Shown: positions 7,679 to 17,635 of the stretch, one piece after another
How the letters are laid out: each line of letters starts with the position of its first letter
Position numbering within the stretch: position 1 is the stretch's first letter
Assembly: GCF_040544485.1 (NCBI RefSeq)
Contig: NZ_JBDZDV010000007.1
Location: forward strand, 62,001-126,000
Reading direction: 5' to 3'
DNA: 64,000 nt
DNA from: Lacicoccus halitifaciens
GTDB taxonomy: Bacteria; Bacillota; Bacilli; Staphylococcales; Salinicoccaceae
Position numbers and translations under genes: made by a program
Notes under the pieces: generated by a model
Databases searched by the model: none
The model's input: only the letters and a program-made list of their open reading frames with translations
Told to the model about the DNA's origin: nothing

Positions 7679-9289
7679 TTAATTTATCAGTCTTGACTTG
7701 ACGCTTCTTAAAGGCTTGGTCACTTTCCAAGAACGGCTGCTTTTCAATTCGTCTATTTCCTTTAAAAGACGTTGGTTTTCTTTTTCGATATCCTTTAGCT
7801 TGGATACAGATTCCTTCAATTTGATATTTTCTGATCTTAGCTTCATAGCCTGGGATGTCTCTTTCGACTTATCTATGGAAGGTGCTTTGAAATAATATGG
7901 ATAAGCGCCGTACCAACGATTCTCTTCAATCACTTCCGCACCTGGACCGATCTTTCTGAGTATGATTTTGCTGAATTCTTTTACTTTGTCTTTCTTGCCG
8001 GCGACCTTCACGATTAATTTTTTATTAGCTTTCCTGATGATTTTCCCTCCAAGTTGTAACCTGACTGCAGTACGATGAATATCCGAAATGTTTTTTTCAG
8101 TATAACCGCTGACTGCAATCTTCATCGATGCAAGTTTTCCCTCAGGTAAAGCAGGCAGTGTAACACGCTTGACCGCTCCGCTCTTCAGAGTTTTGGAAAC
8201 AGTATCCAGATCGAAAGTGAAATATTCATGGTTATCAACTGTCTTATCCGCCGTTTCAGGGAAGTGGTAATCGATCAATGCCTTAGGCACATCTTTCGGT
8301 TCTCCTTCCATCGGATAGATATGTCCGCAAATATTTGGAGCACCATTCAGCTCCAATATATATCCTTTATCTTCACTCCGGTCAACAATTATATCTATTC
8401 CGCTGACCTTCATGCCAGGTATGGCCTTCAATGCTTCCACCGCCAGAGCTTTCATTTTGTCTGAGAGTTCGTCCGTCACATCGACCGTTTCACATCCGTC
8501 CGGATGAAGTGTGCTTTTGCTCAGATAAACCCTTTCTCCGTCTTCCGGAACACTTGTCAGGCTCAAACTATTGTCCTTGAGATAAGACAATAATTTATCG
8601 TCTATTTCGATGTTGAATTTTTTCAAATGAGGGTTATTTTGCCGTATCTCGTTTTTCTCTTTTATCAGCTCTTCAATGTTTTTCCGGCCATCCCCTATTA
8701 CATTCGCCGGTCGCCTGATATAGGCTGCGATCACTTCATCTTCGATGACATAAACTCTTGTATCTTCGCCCTTGACGTACTGCTCGACAATCACTTCTCC
8801 ACAATTTAAGTCTTCCCTTAAAATCTTAAGAGCACCTTCGAGGGCCTCGCGATTCTTAAGATCGGTGAAAACTCCTGTTGCATTTCGTGCATCAAGAGGC
8901 TTCGCGACCACAGGAAAACCGATGGAAGCCGCATATTCCACAATCTCTTCCAGATTGTTGTTCAACTGAATGCTTCGTCCCTCGGGAACAGAAATATCTG
9001 CAGCTTTTAGATATTTTTTTGTCTCCGCTTTATCATTCACGATTTTCCTCGCCGCTTTTTCCATCAAGCCTCCGAAAGAGAGGCGGAAATTGTATTCTAT
9101 CCCCGCATTCTTCAAAGTATAGTATGTACTTTGCCTGTTTTTTGCAGCTGCACTGAAAAAGCTGACCTCAATCCCTCTTCGCCACGCTTCAAGCGTGATT
9201 GAATAAGTGATTAGCGGAAGCCCTTTGGCTTGGGCGGGAAGTTGCTTTTGGATTGCTGAATAATCATTAAAGAATTTTTTCTGATTCAT
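7679..9289 (-). CDS. ATP-grasp ligase 2, cyanophycin synthetase-like
   Basis: A 536-residue protein. LEAWRRG is at 33-39, and the ATP-grasp domain (about 85-355) has Lys130 in VVAKPLDARNATGV and a metal-binding ILELNGAPNICGH (about 314-326). DYHFPETADK follows. An acylphosphatase-sized domain (about 395-465) lacks both catalytic residues. A coiled coil leads to the terminal tail SRSWKVTKPLRSV. It resembles the gene at 18917 most closely: both have a Cys-Glu before the VDVTDELS segment and an N-terminal NDYSAIQKQ or NNFSAINKQ. The ribosome binding site is AGGGG. Because a terminator follows ligase 3, this gene probably has its own promoter in 9290-9415. Predicted ATP-dependent ligase with unknown substrate. 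Confidence 0.8.
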   Translation of the reverse strand: MNQKKFFNDYSAIQKQLPAQAKGLPLITYSITLEAWRRGIEVSFFSAAAKNRQSTYYTLKNAGIEYNFRLSFGGLMEKAARKIVNDKAETKKYLKAADISVPEGRSIQLNNNLEEIVEYAASIGFPVVAKPLDARNATGVFTDLKNREALEGALKILREDLNCGEVIVEQYVKGEDTRVYVIEDEVIAAYIRRPANVIGDGRKNIEELIKEKNEIRQNNPHLKKFNIEIDDKLLSYLKDNSLSLTSVPEDGERVYLSKSTLHPDGCETVDVTDELSDKMKALAVEALKAIPGMKVSGIDIIVDRSEDKGYILELNGAPNICGHIYPMEGEPKDVPKALIDYHFPETADKTVDNHEYFTFDLDTVSKTLKSGAVKRVTLPALPEGKLASMKIAVSGYTEKNISDIHRTAVRLQLGGKIIRKANKKLIVKVAGKKDKVKEFSKIILRKIGPGAEVIEENRWYGAYPYYFKAPSIDKSKETSQAMKLRSENIKLKESVSKLKDIEKENQRLLKEIDELKSSRSWKVTKPLRSVKSRLIN

Positions 9290-9422
9290 AATTTACCCCT
9301 TTTTTTACAACCCTATTAAGTACTGTATTGGACTTATCATAATTTTTTCTAACCGATACTGTCAAGTAAATGTACATCTTTATTTTACTGTTTCACTGTT
9401 TACGATTAAAAAGGCTAAAAAA

Positions 9423-9447
9423 GAACCTTTATTTAAAATAAAGGCTC
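9423..9447 (-). terminator. Terminator after ATP-grasp ligase 3
   Basis: On the minus strand the stem GAGCCTTTATTT / AAATAAAGGTTC is followed by TTTTTT (plus-strand A-run 9416-9422). It ends the transcript carrying ligases 8 to 3. Confidence 0.75.
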
Positions 9448-9453
9448 CCCATT

Positions 9454-11271
9454 TTATTTCTTCCTGCTTTTGCCGACCGGGTTATATCTCCTTAAAGGCC
9501 GGGTCAGTTTCCAGGACTTACTATTCACAGTATCTTTATATTTCTTTTTTAGCTGAACAATCTCAGTTTCCAGAGCCTTGATTTTCTCTCCCATGGTGTT
9601 TTCAAAGCTGATCAATGCCCTTTCTTTTTCACCCAGATTCAAAACTGCGGAGATATACTTCTTATTGAGTGCATCGAAACTCTCTTTGAATTCATCGATT
9701 TCCGCTTGCAGCGCTTCGATTTTCTCAAGGAGTCCGGCCGTTTTCTCTTCCTCGTTCAACAGCTGTTTTTCTGCCTGATCCAATTTTTCATGGAGGATCT
9801 CATATCTCTTTTGCTCTTTTTTCAGTCTGTCTTCCAGCTCTTCCACTGTCACTTTCTTAATGACAAATCCAGTATTCACGGATTTTTCCCAGATCTGTTC
9901 TTCGATTTCTGAGACATTGAAATCCGAATCTTCAGCAGAAAAATATCCTATGAATTTATCAAGCACCGTCTCATTTTCACCTGCAGCCACAATCTCATAA
10001 CAGTCTGAACTGATTCTGTTGACATAACCGTGAATCCCCAACTTTAAAGCTTTCAGCCTAATGGCAGCCGATAGGCCACTCTTGGCTTCGCTGAGTTTCA
10101 CTTCATACTTCCTTGTGAATTTGGGCCCTGCATTTTTAAGCGGATGGACCTGGACCTCGTAAACAGTCAGATTGTCAAGAGGCGCAATTTTAGCATCGAA
10201 ATCAAAATATAAATTGGATCGCTCCGTTTCTTTCGTCTCCGGAAAATAAAAATCAACAATCGGCTTCACAACATCTTTTGCGGTACCTTCCACAGGAAAT
10301 ACATGCAAACCAATCATCGGCTTGGTATTGACTTCTATAACCGTAGGCTCACCCGTATCAGGATCGATAATCATATCCAACCCTGCGATATTTAATCCGG
10401 GCACCGCCTGTGTTGCTTTTTCAGCTGTGCTTATGATCTCTTTTGAGAGGTTCTCAGTGATTTCCACCGGGTCTCCGCCGGCAGAGATGTTCGATTTGGT
10501 CCGCAAGAATAATCTTTCGCCTTCCTCGAGCACACTCTCCAGAGTATAACCTTGACTCTCAATGATTCTCTGAACTTCTTTATCAACCCTGATTCTTTTT
10601 TTGGACAGAGCTGGATTATCAGCTTTGCTTCGATTTTTCAGCCTGATCAGCTTTTGTATCGTGTCTTCTCCATTCCCTATGATATTTGCCGGTATCCTGT
10701 TGACAGCACCTTCGACTTTACCATCCACTGTTAAAATCCGGTACTCTGTTCCTGGTATAAACTCTTCAATCATGATGTAGGCATATCCAAGATCATCGCG
10801 AAGGTAAGACAGAATATCCAAAAGGTCCTTTTCGGAACTAATATTTGAGAACACACCTTTACCGGCATTCTCATCTAAAGGTTTGACCACTATGGGAAAT
10901 GACAAGGTTTTAACAAATTCCAAGACGACACTTTCATCTTCTGAGGTACTGAAAACTTTACCTTCTGGCACTTTAACGCCCGCGTCCTTCAAATATTTCT
11001 TGGTTAAATCTTTATACTCACATACGTCGAATGCTTCTCTGGAGAGCTTGTCACCCAATGAAGACTCGAAGTGATGCACTTTCTCGCCCAGCTCTAAAGA
11101 GTATCTCACCAGAATCTTATTGTCCGGGTTCTCAATAGTGTAAAAATTAACTTTAATGCCCCTTCTCCAGGCTTCGAGGGCAATCAAATACATGCTCAGT
11201 TTGTTTCCGTATCCTTCCGGAGGCACTGCTTCCTGCAGATGTTCCAACGATTCTTCAATCGTGTTTACCAT
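9454..11271 (-). CDS. ATP-grasp ligase 3 with long coiled coil
   Basis: About 605 residues, the longest paralogue. ATG 11271 is chosen because GGGGGAT lies 7 nt upstream; an ATG 18 nt further up has no site. LEAWRRG is at about 35, and the ATP-grasp domain has VVKPLDENAGKGV with the binding Lys and a metal-binding VIEVNTKPMIGLH. The following acylphosphatase-like domain keeps an Arg-like position (AIRLKALKLG), but the Asn is displaced (GYVNRIS), so it is probably inactive. About 120 residues of heptad-rich coiled coil follow, ending in SKSWKLTRPLRRY. The coiled coil suggests assembly with the other tailed proteins of the locus. Predicted ATP-dependent ligase, substrate unknown. Confidence 0.8.
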   Translation of the reverse strand: MVNTIEESLEHLQEAVPPEGYGNKLSMYLIALEAWRRGIKVNFYTIENPDNKILVRYSLELGEKVHHFESSLGDKLSREAFDVCEYKDLTKKYLKDAGVKVPEGKVFSTSEDESVVLEFVKTLSFPIVVKPLDENAGKGVFSNISSEKDLLDILSYLRDDLGYAYIMIEEFIPGTEYRILTVDGKVEGAVNRIPANIIGNGEDTIQKLIRLKNRSKADNPALSKKRIRVDKEVQRIIESQGYTLESVLEEGERLFLRTKSNISAGGDPVEITENLSKEIISTAEKATQAVPGLNIAGLDMIIDPDTGEPTVIEVNTKPMIGLHVFPVEGTAKDVVKPIVDFYFPETKETERSNLYFDFDAKIAPLDNLTVYEVQVHPLKNAGPKFTRKYEVKLSEAKSGLSAAIRLKALKLGIHGYVNRISSDCYEIVAAGENETVLDKFIGYFSAEDSDFNVSEIEEQIWEKSVNTGFVIKKVTVEELEDRLKKEQKRYEILHEKLDQAEKQLLNEEEKTAGLLEKIEALQAEIDEFKESFDALNKKYISAVLNLGEKERALISFENTMGEKIKALETEIVQLKKKYKDTVNSKSWKLTRPLRRYNPVGKSRKK

Positions 11272-11316
11272 GTGACATCCCCCAATCATATTAGTTGGAT
11301 AAACGATGATCGTGAT

Positions 11317-12930
11317 TTATTTTTTCCTACTTATAAGCTTATATGCAAATCTTAAAGGTGCGGTCATCTTCCAGGTTTTTCTCGCTTTGAAACGATTATG
11401 CCTGTCGATGAGATACTGATTCTTCATTTCCAATTTTTCATTATCAGTTTTAAGCTTCTCGATTTCCTTTTCGAGTTCCAAAGGCGTTAAATCGGTTTTG
11501 CGATTAATGATGTCAAAGCCTAGTTTAACCGGCTTATCCCAATTCTCTTCATGTATAGCCGTCACTTCCACATCTTTATCTTTGGGACCCTTAAAGCACT
11601 TATTTACGAAACCTTCGAGAACCAGCGGATCGGTCCCTGCAGCCAGGACTTCAACTGTGCCATCTTCTTTATTTTCAACATATCCATTTAAATTTCTATA
11701 TTTCGCCTGCTGTTTTATCCATCCGCGATAACCGGGCACGATAACTTTTCCAGACAGGATAAATTTTTTACCGCGAAGTTTTTTGGGTGAAATAGTCGTA
11801 ATTTCCACCGAGGAGGCAGTCCTGTTTCTAATTGGTTCCAGAGCGCTGTCGAAATCAAAATACAGCCATGATCTACCTTTGCCTTTCGTCTTAGGAAAAT
11901 AATAGTCAATGATTTCTTTGGCGAAATCTCTTGGAGTCCCCTCCATCGGGAAGAGATGTCCTCCAAAACCCGGTCTTGCATTAACTTCCAGAATAACTCC
12001 GGTGTCATTCTCTTCATCCACAATCATATCAACCCCGTAATGTTCCAATCCGGGTATGGCAGGTCCGACATTTCTAGCGATCGCTTTGAGGTTTTCGGTC
12101 AATTTATCCGTCACATCAATAGCGTCCCCACCTTTCGATAAATTACTCTTTTCACGCAGATAAACCCGTTCTCCTTCATCAGGAATTGTATTTAACTTAT
12201 AGCCTTTTCTCTTGAGCATTGTACGGATTTCCCGGTCCACTTTAATTAATCTGCTCGTTAAATGAGGGTTTGTCATTCTAATTTCATTTGTCTGGGCGAT
12301 TAATTCTTTGATAGTGTGCTTGCCATCCCCCAGAACACTCGCCGGTCTGCGGATCATTGCCCCGAGCACCCGGTCACCTATGACAACGACTCTGAACTCT
12401 CTTCCGGGAATGTAATCCTCTACAATTACCTCTTTGAACCCGAGCTCTTCACGGACATGCGGTATGATGTCTTTAAGCTCTTCCATGGTCTGGATATTCG
12501 CGAAAACGCCGTTTCCCGCATTGCCGTCGGTGGGCTTGAGTACGATTGGAAACTCCATCGTTTCGGCAAATGCCAGAATCTCTTCATCGGTTGAGTTTTC
12601 ATTGAACATTTTGCCTGTGGGAACAGGCACTGGTACATCTGCATTTCTCAAGTATTTTTTTGTGGTTTCTTTATTATCACAAATATCGAAGGCCTCTTGC
12701 GTCACACCATCTCCCATAGAGAGTTGGAAATGATGGGTTTTTGTGCCATCGCTCAATGAATACCTGACCTTCAATAGATTTTTTTCATCAAAATGACTGT
12801 AATATTTTAAATTCAAGCCTCTGCGCCATCCTTCAAGCGCCACTGTATAGGTGCTTATCCTTTTTCCCTGGCCAGCCGGTGGTACGGCACCTTCATGATG
12901 AGGCATCCATCTGAATTCTGTTTCGCTCAT
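11317..12930 (-). CDS. ATP-grasp ligase 4 fused to an intact acylphosphatase domain
   Basis: A 537-residue protein. ALEGWRRGL is at 31-39. The ATP-grasp domain has Lys132 in VLKPTDGNAGNGV and a metal-binding ILEVNARPGFGGH (313-325). Residues 388-462 are an acylphosphatase domain with SGKVIVPGYRGW and NGYVENKEDGTVEV. Arg402 and Asn420 are 18 residues apart, exactly as Arg23 and Asn41 are in classical acylphosphatases, so this domain is probably active. A coiled coil and the tail ARKTWKMTAPLR end the protein. ATP-grasp enzymes work through acyl phosphates and acylphosphatases hydrolyse them, so the fusion could edit or limit ligation. That is inference. It lies 27 bp upstream of ligase 3 in the same operon. 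Confidence 0.82.
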   Translation of the reverse strand: MSETEFRWMPHHEGAVPPAGQGKRISTYTVALEGWRRGLNLKYYSHFDEKNLLKVRYSLSDGTKTHHFQLSMGDGVTQEAFDICDNKETTKKYLRNADVPVPVPTGKMFNENSTDEEILAFAETMEFPIVLKPTDGNAGNGVFANIQTMEELKDIIPHVREELGFKEVIVEDYIPGREFRVVVIGDRVLGAMIRRPASVLGDGKHTIKELIAQTNEIRMTNPHLTSRLIKVDREIRTMLKRKGYKLNTIPDEGERVYLREKSNLSKGGDAIDVTDKLTENLKAIARNVGPAIPGLEHYGVDMIVDEENDTGVILEVNARPGFGGHLFPMEGTPRDFAKEIIDYYFPKTKGKGRSWLYFDFDSALEPIRNRTASSVEITTISPKKLRGKKFILSGKVIVPGYRGWIKQQAKYRNLNGYVENKEDGTVEVLAAGTDPLVLEGFVNKCFKGPKDKDVEVTAIHEENWDKPVKLGFDIINRKTDLTPLELEKEIEKLKTDNEKLEMKNQYLIDRHNRFKARKTWKMTAPLRFAYKLISRKK

Positions 12931-12972
12931 TATAATGTAACCTCCGAATTCCGTATCGTTAAAAGACTCATA

Positions 12973-14568
12973 TCAGTTTCTTTTCCTTCCAATTTTATCA
13001 AATAGAACTCTGAATGGGGCAGATAATTTCCATGATACACTTTTTTGTATCAAATTTATCCTTCGGTTGATCCGTACTGTTTCCTTTTCGATTAAGCTTC
13101 TCTTCTCTTCAATCTTTTTAATTTCTGCCCTTAAACTTCTCAAGCTCATATCTTTACCATCATCCAGCATTCTGAATCCAGTCATTACAGGATTCTGAAA
13201 CTCCTCAATGCCGGTTATGGTCAAATCCAGATTGCCGGTAATCTTTTTTAAGTCCTTGATGAAATTCTGCAATATATCCATATTGGCCCCCGCCACTATT
13301 AACACTGATGTCTGAGGTGGCTTCGGCTCCAGATGACCATGCAGATTTTGTTCAAAAATGATTGGTTCAATTTCATCATAGAGTAAAGAATAGTCATTTT
13401 CGCCGCTTACAATTATTTTAAATGCACTCAACTTTCCCGTATATGGCCGAATTTCGATTTCTGCGGCGGAGTCTCCTTTTAAAGTGTCCAATATGTGATC
13501 AAATTCAAAATAGGCATTTGAATGTACGGTTTCAAACGCTTTTGTTTCAGGGATATAATAATTCAAAATTTCTTTGGGTATATCGGTTGCTGTTCCTTCT
13601 ACGGGAAACAGATGATTTCCTATGCCGGGTCTCGTATTCAATTCCAGTATGACGCCGGACCCGGTCTCTTCATTGATGATCATATCCACACCGCACTGCA
13701 CTAAACCTGGGATGGCCTTGGTTGCCCTGATGGCGATACTCCTTTGTTCTGGTGTCAGTTTATCGGTGATATCCACCGATTCACCGCCTCTGGATAAATT
13801 GCTGATTCTTCTCAGGAAGATTCGCTCATCCTTCTTTGGTATACTTTCCATAGTATACCCAGCATTTTTCAAGGCATCATGAACCTCCTTATCGATTTTA
13901 ATCGGTCTGAAATACAAGCTTGGAACCTTTTTTCTCAATATATTCTTTCTCACAATTAGTTCTTTTACGGTCGATGTGCCATCGCCCAGTATGTTCGCAG
14001 GTCTCCTGTTGGAAGCAGCCAGCACTCTGCCATCCAGTACATAGATGCGAACCTCATCCCCTGTCACATACTGCTGGACCAGGATATTCTTATACCCCAG
14101 GTTTACTCTGACCGCCTTTAAGGCATGTTTTAAATCCTGCTCATTTTTAATTCCGGCATAGACGCCTCTTCCCGCTCTGCCATCTGTCGGTTTTAAAACG
14201 AGAGGAAAATTAATCTGTTTTGCATAACCAAGGATTACTTCATCAGCAACATCTTCCCCGAACTCTTTTCCAAGTGGGATGGGGACACCGGCTTTTGAGA
14301 GAAATTCATTGGTTCTGCCTTTATCATTACATATCTCAATGATATCATCCGTAATCAATTCACCGCTGGAGCCGATAAAACTGTACTCTCTGTCCTTCCA
14401 TGTTAAAATACAGCCTATCTCATGATTGTCACCTTTGAAGAACCTAACCCCGAGTCCCCGTCTCCAGCCTTCCAGGGCAATTGTATAAAGACTTGTATGG
14501 TTTTTACGTGCTGCAACGGGGATGGAATCTATCAGATGCGGCAGCCAACCTTCATGTTTAAAATCCAT
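12973..14568 (-). CDS. ATP-grasp ligase 5, cyanophycin synthetase-like
   Basis: About 531 residues from ATG 14568, which has GGAGGG 10 nt upstream; an in-frame ATG at 14586 is the alternative. ALEGWRRGLGV is in the N-terminal domain. The ATP-grasp part has VLKPTDGRAGRGV and a metal-binding ILELNTRPGIGNH, both close to the cyanophycin synthetase consensus. The acylphosphatase-sized domain lacks the catalytic Arg and Asn. The C-terminus is a basic coiled coil with SVSWKLSAPFRV. Predicted ATP-dependent carboxylate-amine ligase in the cytoplasm. It is 42 bp upstream of ligase 4 in the same direction. Confidence 0.8.
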   Translation of the reverse strand: MDFKHEGWLPHLIDSIPVAARKNHTSLYTIALEGWRRGLGVRFFKGDNHEIGCILTWKDREYSFIGSSGELITDDIIEICNDKGRTNEFLSKAGVPIPLGKEFGEDVADEVILGYAKQINFPLVLKPTDGRAGRGVYAGIKNEQDLKHALKAVRVNLGYKNILVQQYVTGDEVRIYVLDGRVLAASNRRPANILGDGTSTVKELIVRKNILRKKVPSLYFRPIKIDKEVHDALKNAGYTMESIPKKDERIFLRRISNLSRGGESVDITDKLTPEQRSIAIRATKAIPGLVQCGVDMIINEETGSGVILELNTRPGIGNHLFPVEGTATDIPKEILNYYIPETKAFETVHSNAYFEFDHILDTLKGDSAAEIEIRPYTGKLSAFKIIVSGENDYSLLYDEIEPIIFEQNLHGHLEPKPPQTSVLIVAGANMDILQNFIKDLKKITGNLDLTITGIEEFQNPVMTGFRMLDDGKDMSLRSLRAEIKKIEEKRSLIEKETVRINRRINLIQKSVSWKLSAPFRVLFDKIGRKRN

Positions 14569-14606
14569 GTTAAAACTTCCCTCCAAAACTTTGCAGAAAG
14601 CCAGTT

Positions 14607-16196
14607 TTAATCATTCTTCCTTAGCCTGCTAATCATTCTTAATGGCCTGGTGACTTTCCATGAGTTGCTTTCTTTCAACTGTGACATCTCTTTCTTCAGT
14701 TGTTCATTCTCTTTTTTAAGTCTTCTGTTTTCCGACTCGATATGACCTTCTTTTGAAATGAGTGCAACAGGTTTCATCTCATCGAATACTTCAAATTTAT
14801 ACATGATATGAGAGTCCCATCTGTTTTCATCAATCAATTCAATATCCATAATTGAAGATTTCGAGGACAGTTTTTCCATAAAAACTTCAACACGTTGCTT
14901 TCTTCCTGCTATGATCAGTCTTGCTTTGTTGCAGGTGATTTTCTTCATATGTCCACCGACCCTGTGGCCTATGGCACTTTTGAATAACCAATGGTCATAT
15001 TTTTCAATATCACCGGTTATGATCAGATGTTTATTCACCACATTCTTCTTTGGAAGTGGCGGCAAGGTGACTTCTTTGACAATCCCTTTCTTAAGGAAGT
15101 CCGTGATACTATCGAAATCGAAAGTGAACCAGGCAGATTCTTTCTTTTCAATTTCAGCCGTTTCAGGGAAGTAATAATCAATAATGGCTCCCGGCACATC
15201 CCTGCTCTGTCCGATTACAGGGAACAGGTGCCCGCCGATATTAGGTCTGCAGTTCACTTCGAGTACATAATTCCTGTCATTCTCCTGATCCATGATAATA
15301 TCGACACCTGCCAGGTTCATGCCCGGCAGACATCTGATTGCTTCGACAGCGGTCTTCTTAAAGTTTTCAGTGAGTTCATCCGTGATATCCACTGTTTCCG
15401 AATAATCTTTTGCGAATGTACTGCCGCTTAAATCCACTTTCTTACCATTTTCAAGAATGCTGTCCAATTGATAGCCTTGTTCATTTATGAAATCAATCAA
15501 ATTCTCTTCGACTTCAATCAAATCTCCACTCAGATGCGGGTTCATCTTCCGGTATTTATTTTTCATTTCGATCAATTGCATAATACTGCTCTCTCCATCT
15601 CCGATTATGTTTCCCCGCACCCTCTTAAAAGAGGCAATCACCTGATCTCCTGCCACATAAGTCCTCGTATCATAACCTGCTGCATGCCGCTCAATAATAA
15701 TATCTTTATATCCAAGTTCCACATGAACATGGTCCAATGCTTCATGAAGATCTTCTTTACTTTGAATATTGGTGCGAACGCCGATGGCCAGGCTCGCCTC
15801 TGCCGGCTTGACGATGACAGGATATCCGATATGCCCTGCATACTCAGCCGCTTCATTATAGTCACTATTATGAATCGAGAGCATCTTCCCTTCAGGCACT
15901 GGTACGCCTGCTGCTTTAAGGTATTGCTTCGTCAATGCTTTGCTTCTCCCAATTTTCCTTGCCTCTTTTGAAACTTTATCTCCCAATGACAATTGAAAAG
16001 TGTGATCTTCATTCTTATGAGACAATTTATATCTAATTTTCAACTGATTTTTGACATATATGGTGAAGAATTTGACTTCAATTCCTCTTTGCCAGGCTTC
16101 AAGTGCAATAGTATATGTCATCAAAGCCGGTCCGTGTGCTGAGTGTGGATAAATTTCGCTTGGAGTGTCATTTAAAATTTGTATTTTATCTATCAT
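14607..16196 (-). CDS. ATP-grasp ligase 6, close paralogue of ligase 1
   Basis: About 529 residues. ATG 16196 is chosen because AGAGGAGA lies 8 nt upstream and because the resulting N-terminus aligns with ligase 1; the longest frame begins at 16241. LEAWQRGIEV is followed by the same KSKALTKQYLKAAGVPVPEG block. The binding Lys is in VIVKPAEASLAIGV, the unusual loop shared only with ligase 1, and the metal motif is VLEVNCRPNIGGH. The acylphosphatase-like domain has lost both catalytic residues. The coiled coil ends with SNSWKVTRPLRMI, a tail that ligase 1 lacks. Likely shares substrate type with ligase 1. Confidence 0.8.
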   Translation of the reverse strand: MIDKIQILNDTPSEIYPHSAHGPALMTYTIALEAWQRGIEVKFFTIYVKNQLKIRYKLSHKNEDHTFQLSLGDKVSKEARKIGRSKALTKQYLKAAGVPVPEGKMLSIHNSDYNEAAEYAGHIGYPVIVKPAEASLAIGVRTNIQSKEDLHEALDHVHVELGYKDIIIERHAAGYDTRTYVAGDQVIASFKRVRGNIIGDGESSIMQLIEMKNKYRKMNPHLSGDLIEVEENLIDFINEQGYQLDSILENGKKVDLSGSTFAKDYSETVDITDELTENFKKTAVEAIRCLPGMNLAGVDIIMDQENDRNYVLEVNCRPNIGGHLFPVIGQSRDVPGAIIDYYFPETAEIEKKESAWFTFDFDSITDFLKKGIVKEVTLPPLPKKNVVNKHLIITGDIEKYDHWLFKSAIGHRVGGHMKKITCNKARLIIAGRKQRVEVFMEKLSSKSSIMDIELIDENRWDSHIMYKFEVFDEMKPVALISKEGHIESENRRLKKENEQLKKEMSQLKESNSWKVTRPLRMISRLRKND

Positions 16197-16278
16197 TTTC
16201 AGAATCTCCTCTTCCAGGGAAGACCGATCGACATTTTCCATCCTGAACTCATGTCAGACCGGCCATGCTCATATTCTC

Positions 16279-17571
16279 TTATTTTTTTCTGAGATGGCGG
16301 TACAGACCTTTACCCACGCCTGTAAACTTCCGGAGCGGCGCAGTCGCTTTCCATGAATTGCTGTTGAGCATATCGAGATGCTTATCTTCGAGCACTTCGA
16401 TTTCTTCTTCAGCTGATTTCAAGTCTTCTTGAGCCTCGTGATACAGATTGAGCAACTCTCTCCGCTCCCCTATATTTGAAAAACCTTTCTTTATCGATTC
16501 TAAGAATTCTTTCATTCCAATAATAGTAATATTATGGTCTGACTGTCTTTCAAGTATTTTGCCATAAAAAGCATTTATTTTCTCTTCATCAGGGGTTGCT
16601 GCAACGATTTCCAACTTGCCATCACTCCTGTACCTTGTATAACCATCAAGATTGTACTCTTTTGCCTCTCCTTTGATCCATCGGTGGAATGAGTATTTAT
16701 CCACTTCACCTGAAAGTATGAACTTTCTGGATATCAGACTGCCACATTCATATGAAACGATTTTCACGTTATCTGCTGTCCTGTCCCTTAAAGGCTGGAT
16801 GACTTCATTATAATCAAAAAATATAACAGGAGCATTGTGAGCATTGTGAACATTTTTACATGTTCCCGGAAAATAATAATCGATGATGGCAGCGGGTATA
16901 TCCCTCGCTTTCCCTTGTACAGGATAAAGGAACTCCGATATCCGGCCTGTCAAGTCCACTCCGTTTACATAAGGCTCAGGCGTATTTCCTTGAGTGATTA
17001 TATTGATAATGCCATGTCCGAATCCTGGTATGGTTTCCGACGCTTTGAGTGCCGTTTCTTTGAATGCTTCAGGTAATACATCCAATACATCGAGAGGTTC
17101 TTCAACATTGACTGCAGTACCAGAAGGTTCGTATTTGATCGCGCCTACAATGTCATCGCCAACCATATAGATACTGTACTTTTCAACGAGTTCTTCCGAT
17201 TTGGAATTATATTCATCTTTAGTGGATTGTCTTTCAGCAGGCAGGGTGATGCCTGCTGAAAGGAGCTTCTTTTGGAGTTTTTCCGTATCTCGCGTGGTCT
17301 TCACTGCTTCTTTTGTCACCTTGTCTCCACGTGACCGGAAGAAATAATGACAATCCTCATCCGATTTTAATGAAAACAGCTGTCCCGGCTCATTGTCTTC
17401 CCACGTCAGCATCCCGGGAAATTTCTCTGACTCTTTCACATGCCATCTCAAAGTCAAGCCGCGTCTCCAGCCTTCCAGAGCAATAAGAAAAGCATCGAAA
17501 TGAGAACCGTAATTCTCCTCTAGGATTTGCCCGGACAAATGCGGAAACCATTCCGCTGATTTATCTTGCAT
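16279..17571 (-). CDS. Degenerate ATP-grasp paralogue 7 (probable pseudoenzyme)
   Basis: An intact 430-residue frame with a good ribosome binding site (AGGGGGGAA). It keeps the N-terminal domain (ALEGWRRGLTL, 31-41; RSRGDKVTKEAV) and the acylphosphatase-like domain and tail (NSWKATAPLRKF). However, two in-frame gaps remove most of the ATP-grasp body. After LSAGITLPAE (105-113) the segment holding the ATP-binding Lys and glycine loop is missing. So is the segment between KYEPSG (about 146) and the helix at 165. The metal-binding Glu-x-Asn is replaced by VNGVDLTGR. The acylphosphatase positions are His296 and Tyr314 in place of Arg and Asn. It is clearly related but should not bind ATP normally. 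The open frame suggests a structural or regulatory role in place of decay. Confidence 0.75.
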   Translation of the reverse strand: MQDKSAEWFPHLSGQILEENYGSHFDAFLIALEGWRRGLTLRWHVKESEKFPGMLTWEDNEPGQLFSLKSDEDCHYFFRSRGDKVTKEAVKTTRDTEKLQKKLLSAGITLPAERQSTKDEYNSKSEELVEKYSIYMVGDDIVGAIKYEPSGTAVNVEEPLDVLDVLPEAFKETALKASETIPGFGHGIINIITQGNTPEPYVNGVDLTGRISEFLYPVQGKARDIPAAIIDYYFPGTCKNVHNAHNAPVIFFDYNEVIQPLRDRTADNVKIVSYECGSLISRKFILSGEVDKYSFHRWIKGEAKEYNLDGYTRYRSDGKLEIVAATPDEEKINAFYGKILERQSDHNITIIGMKEFLESIKKGFSNIGERRELLNLYHEAQEDLKSAEEEIEVLEDKHLDMLNSNSWKATAPLRKFTGVGKGLYRHLRKK

Positions 17572-17635
17572 ATCGTTCCCCCCTAACGTTGCCTGGTTCG
17601 GTGAACCTTTTACAGTCGTTCTTTTTTATATTTGA

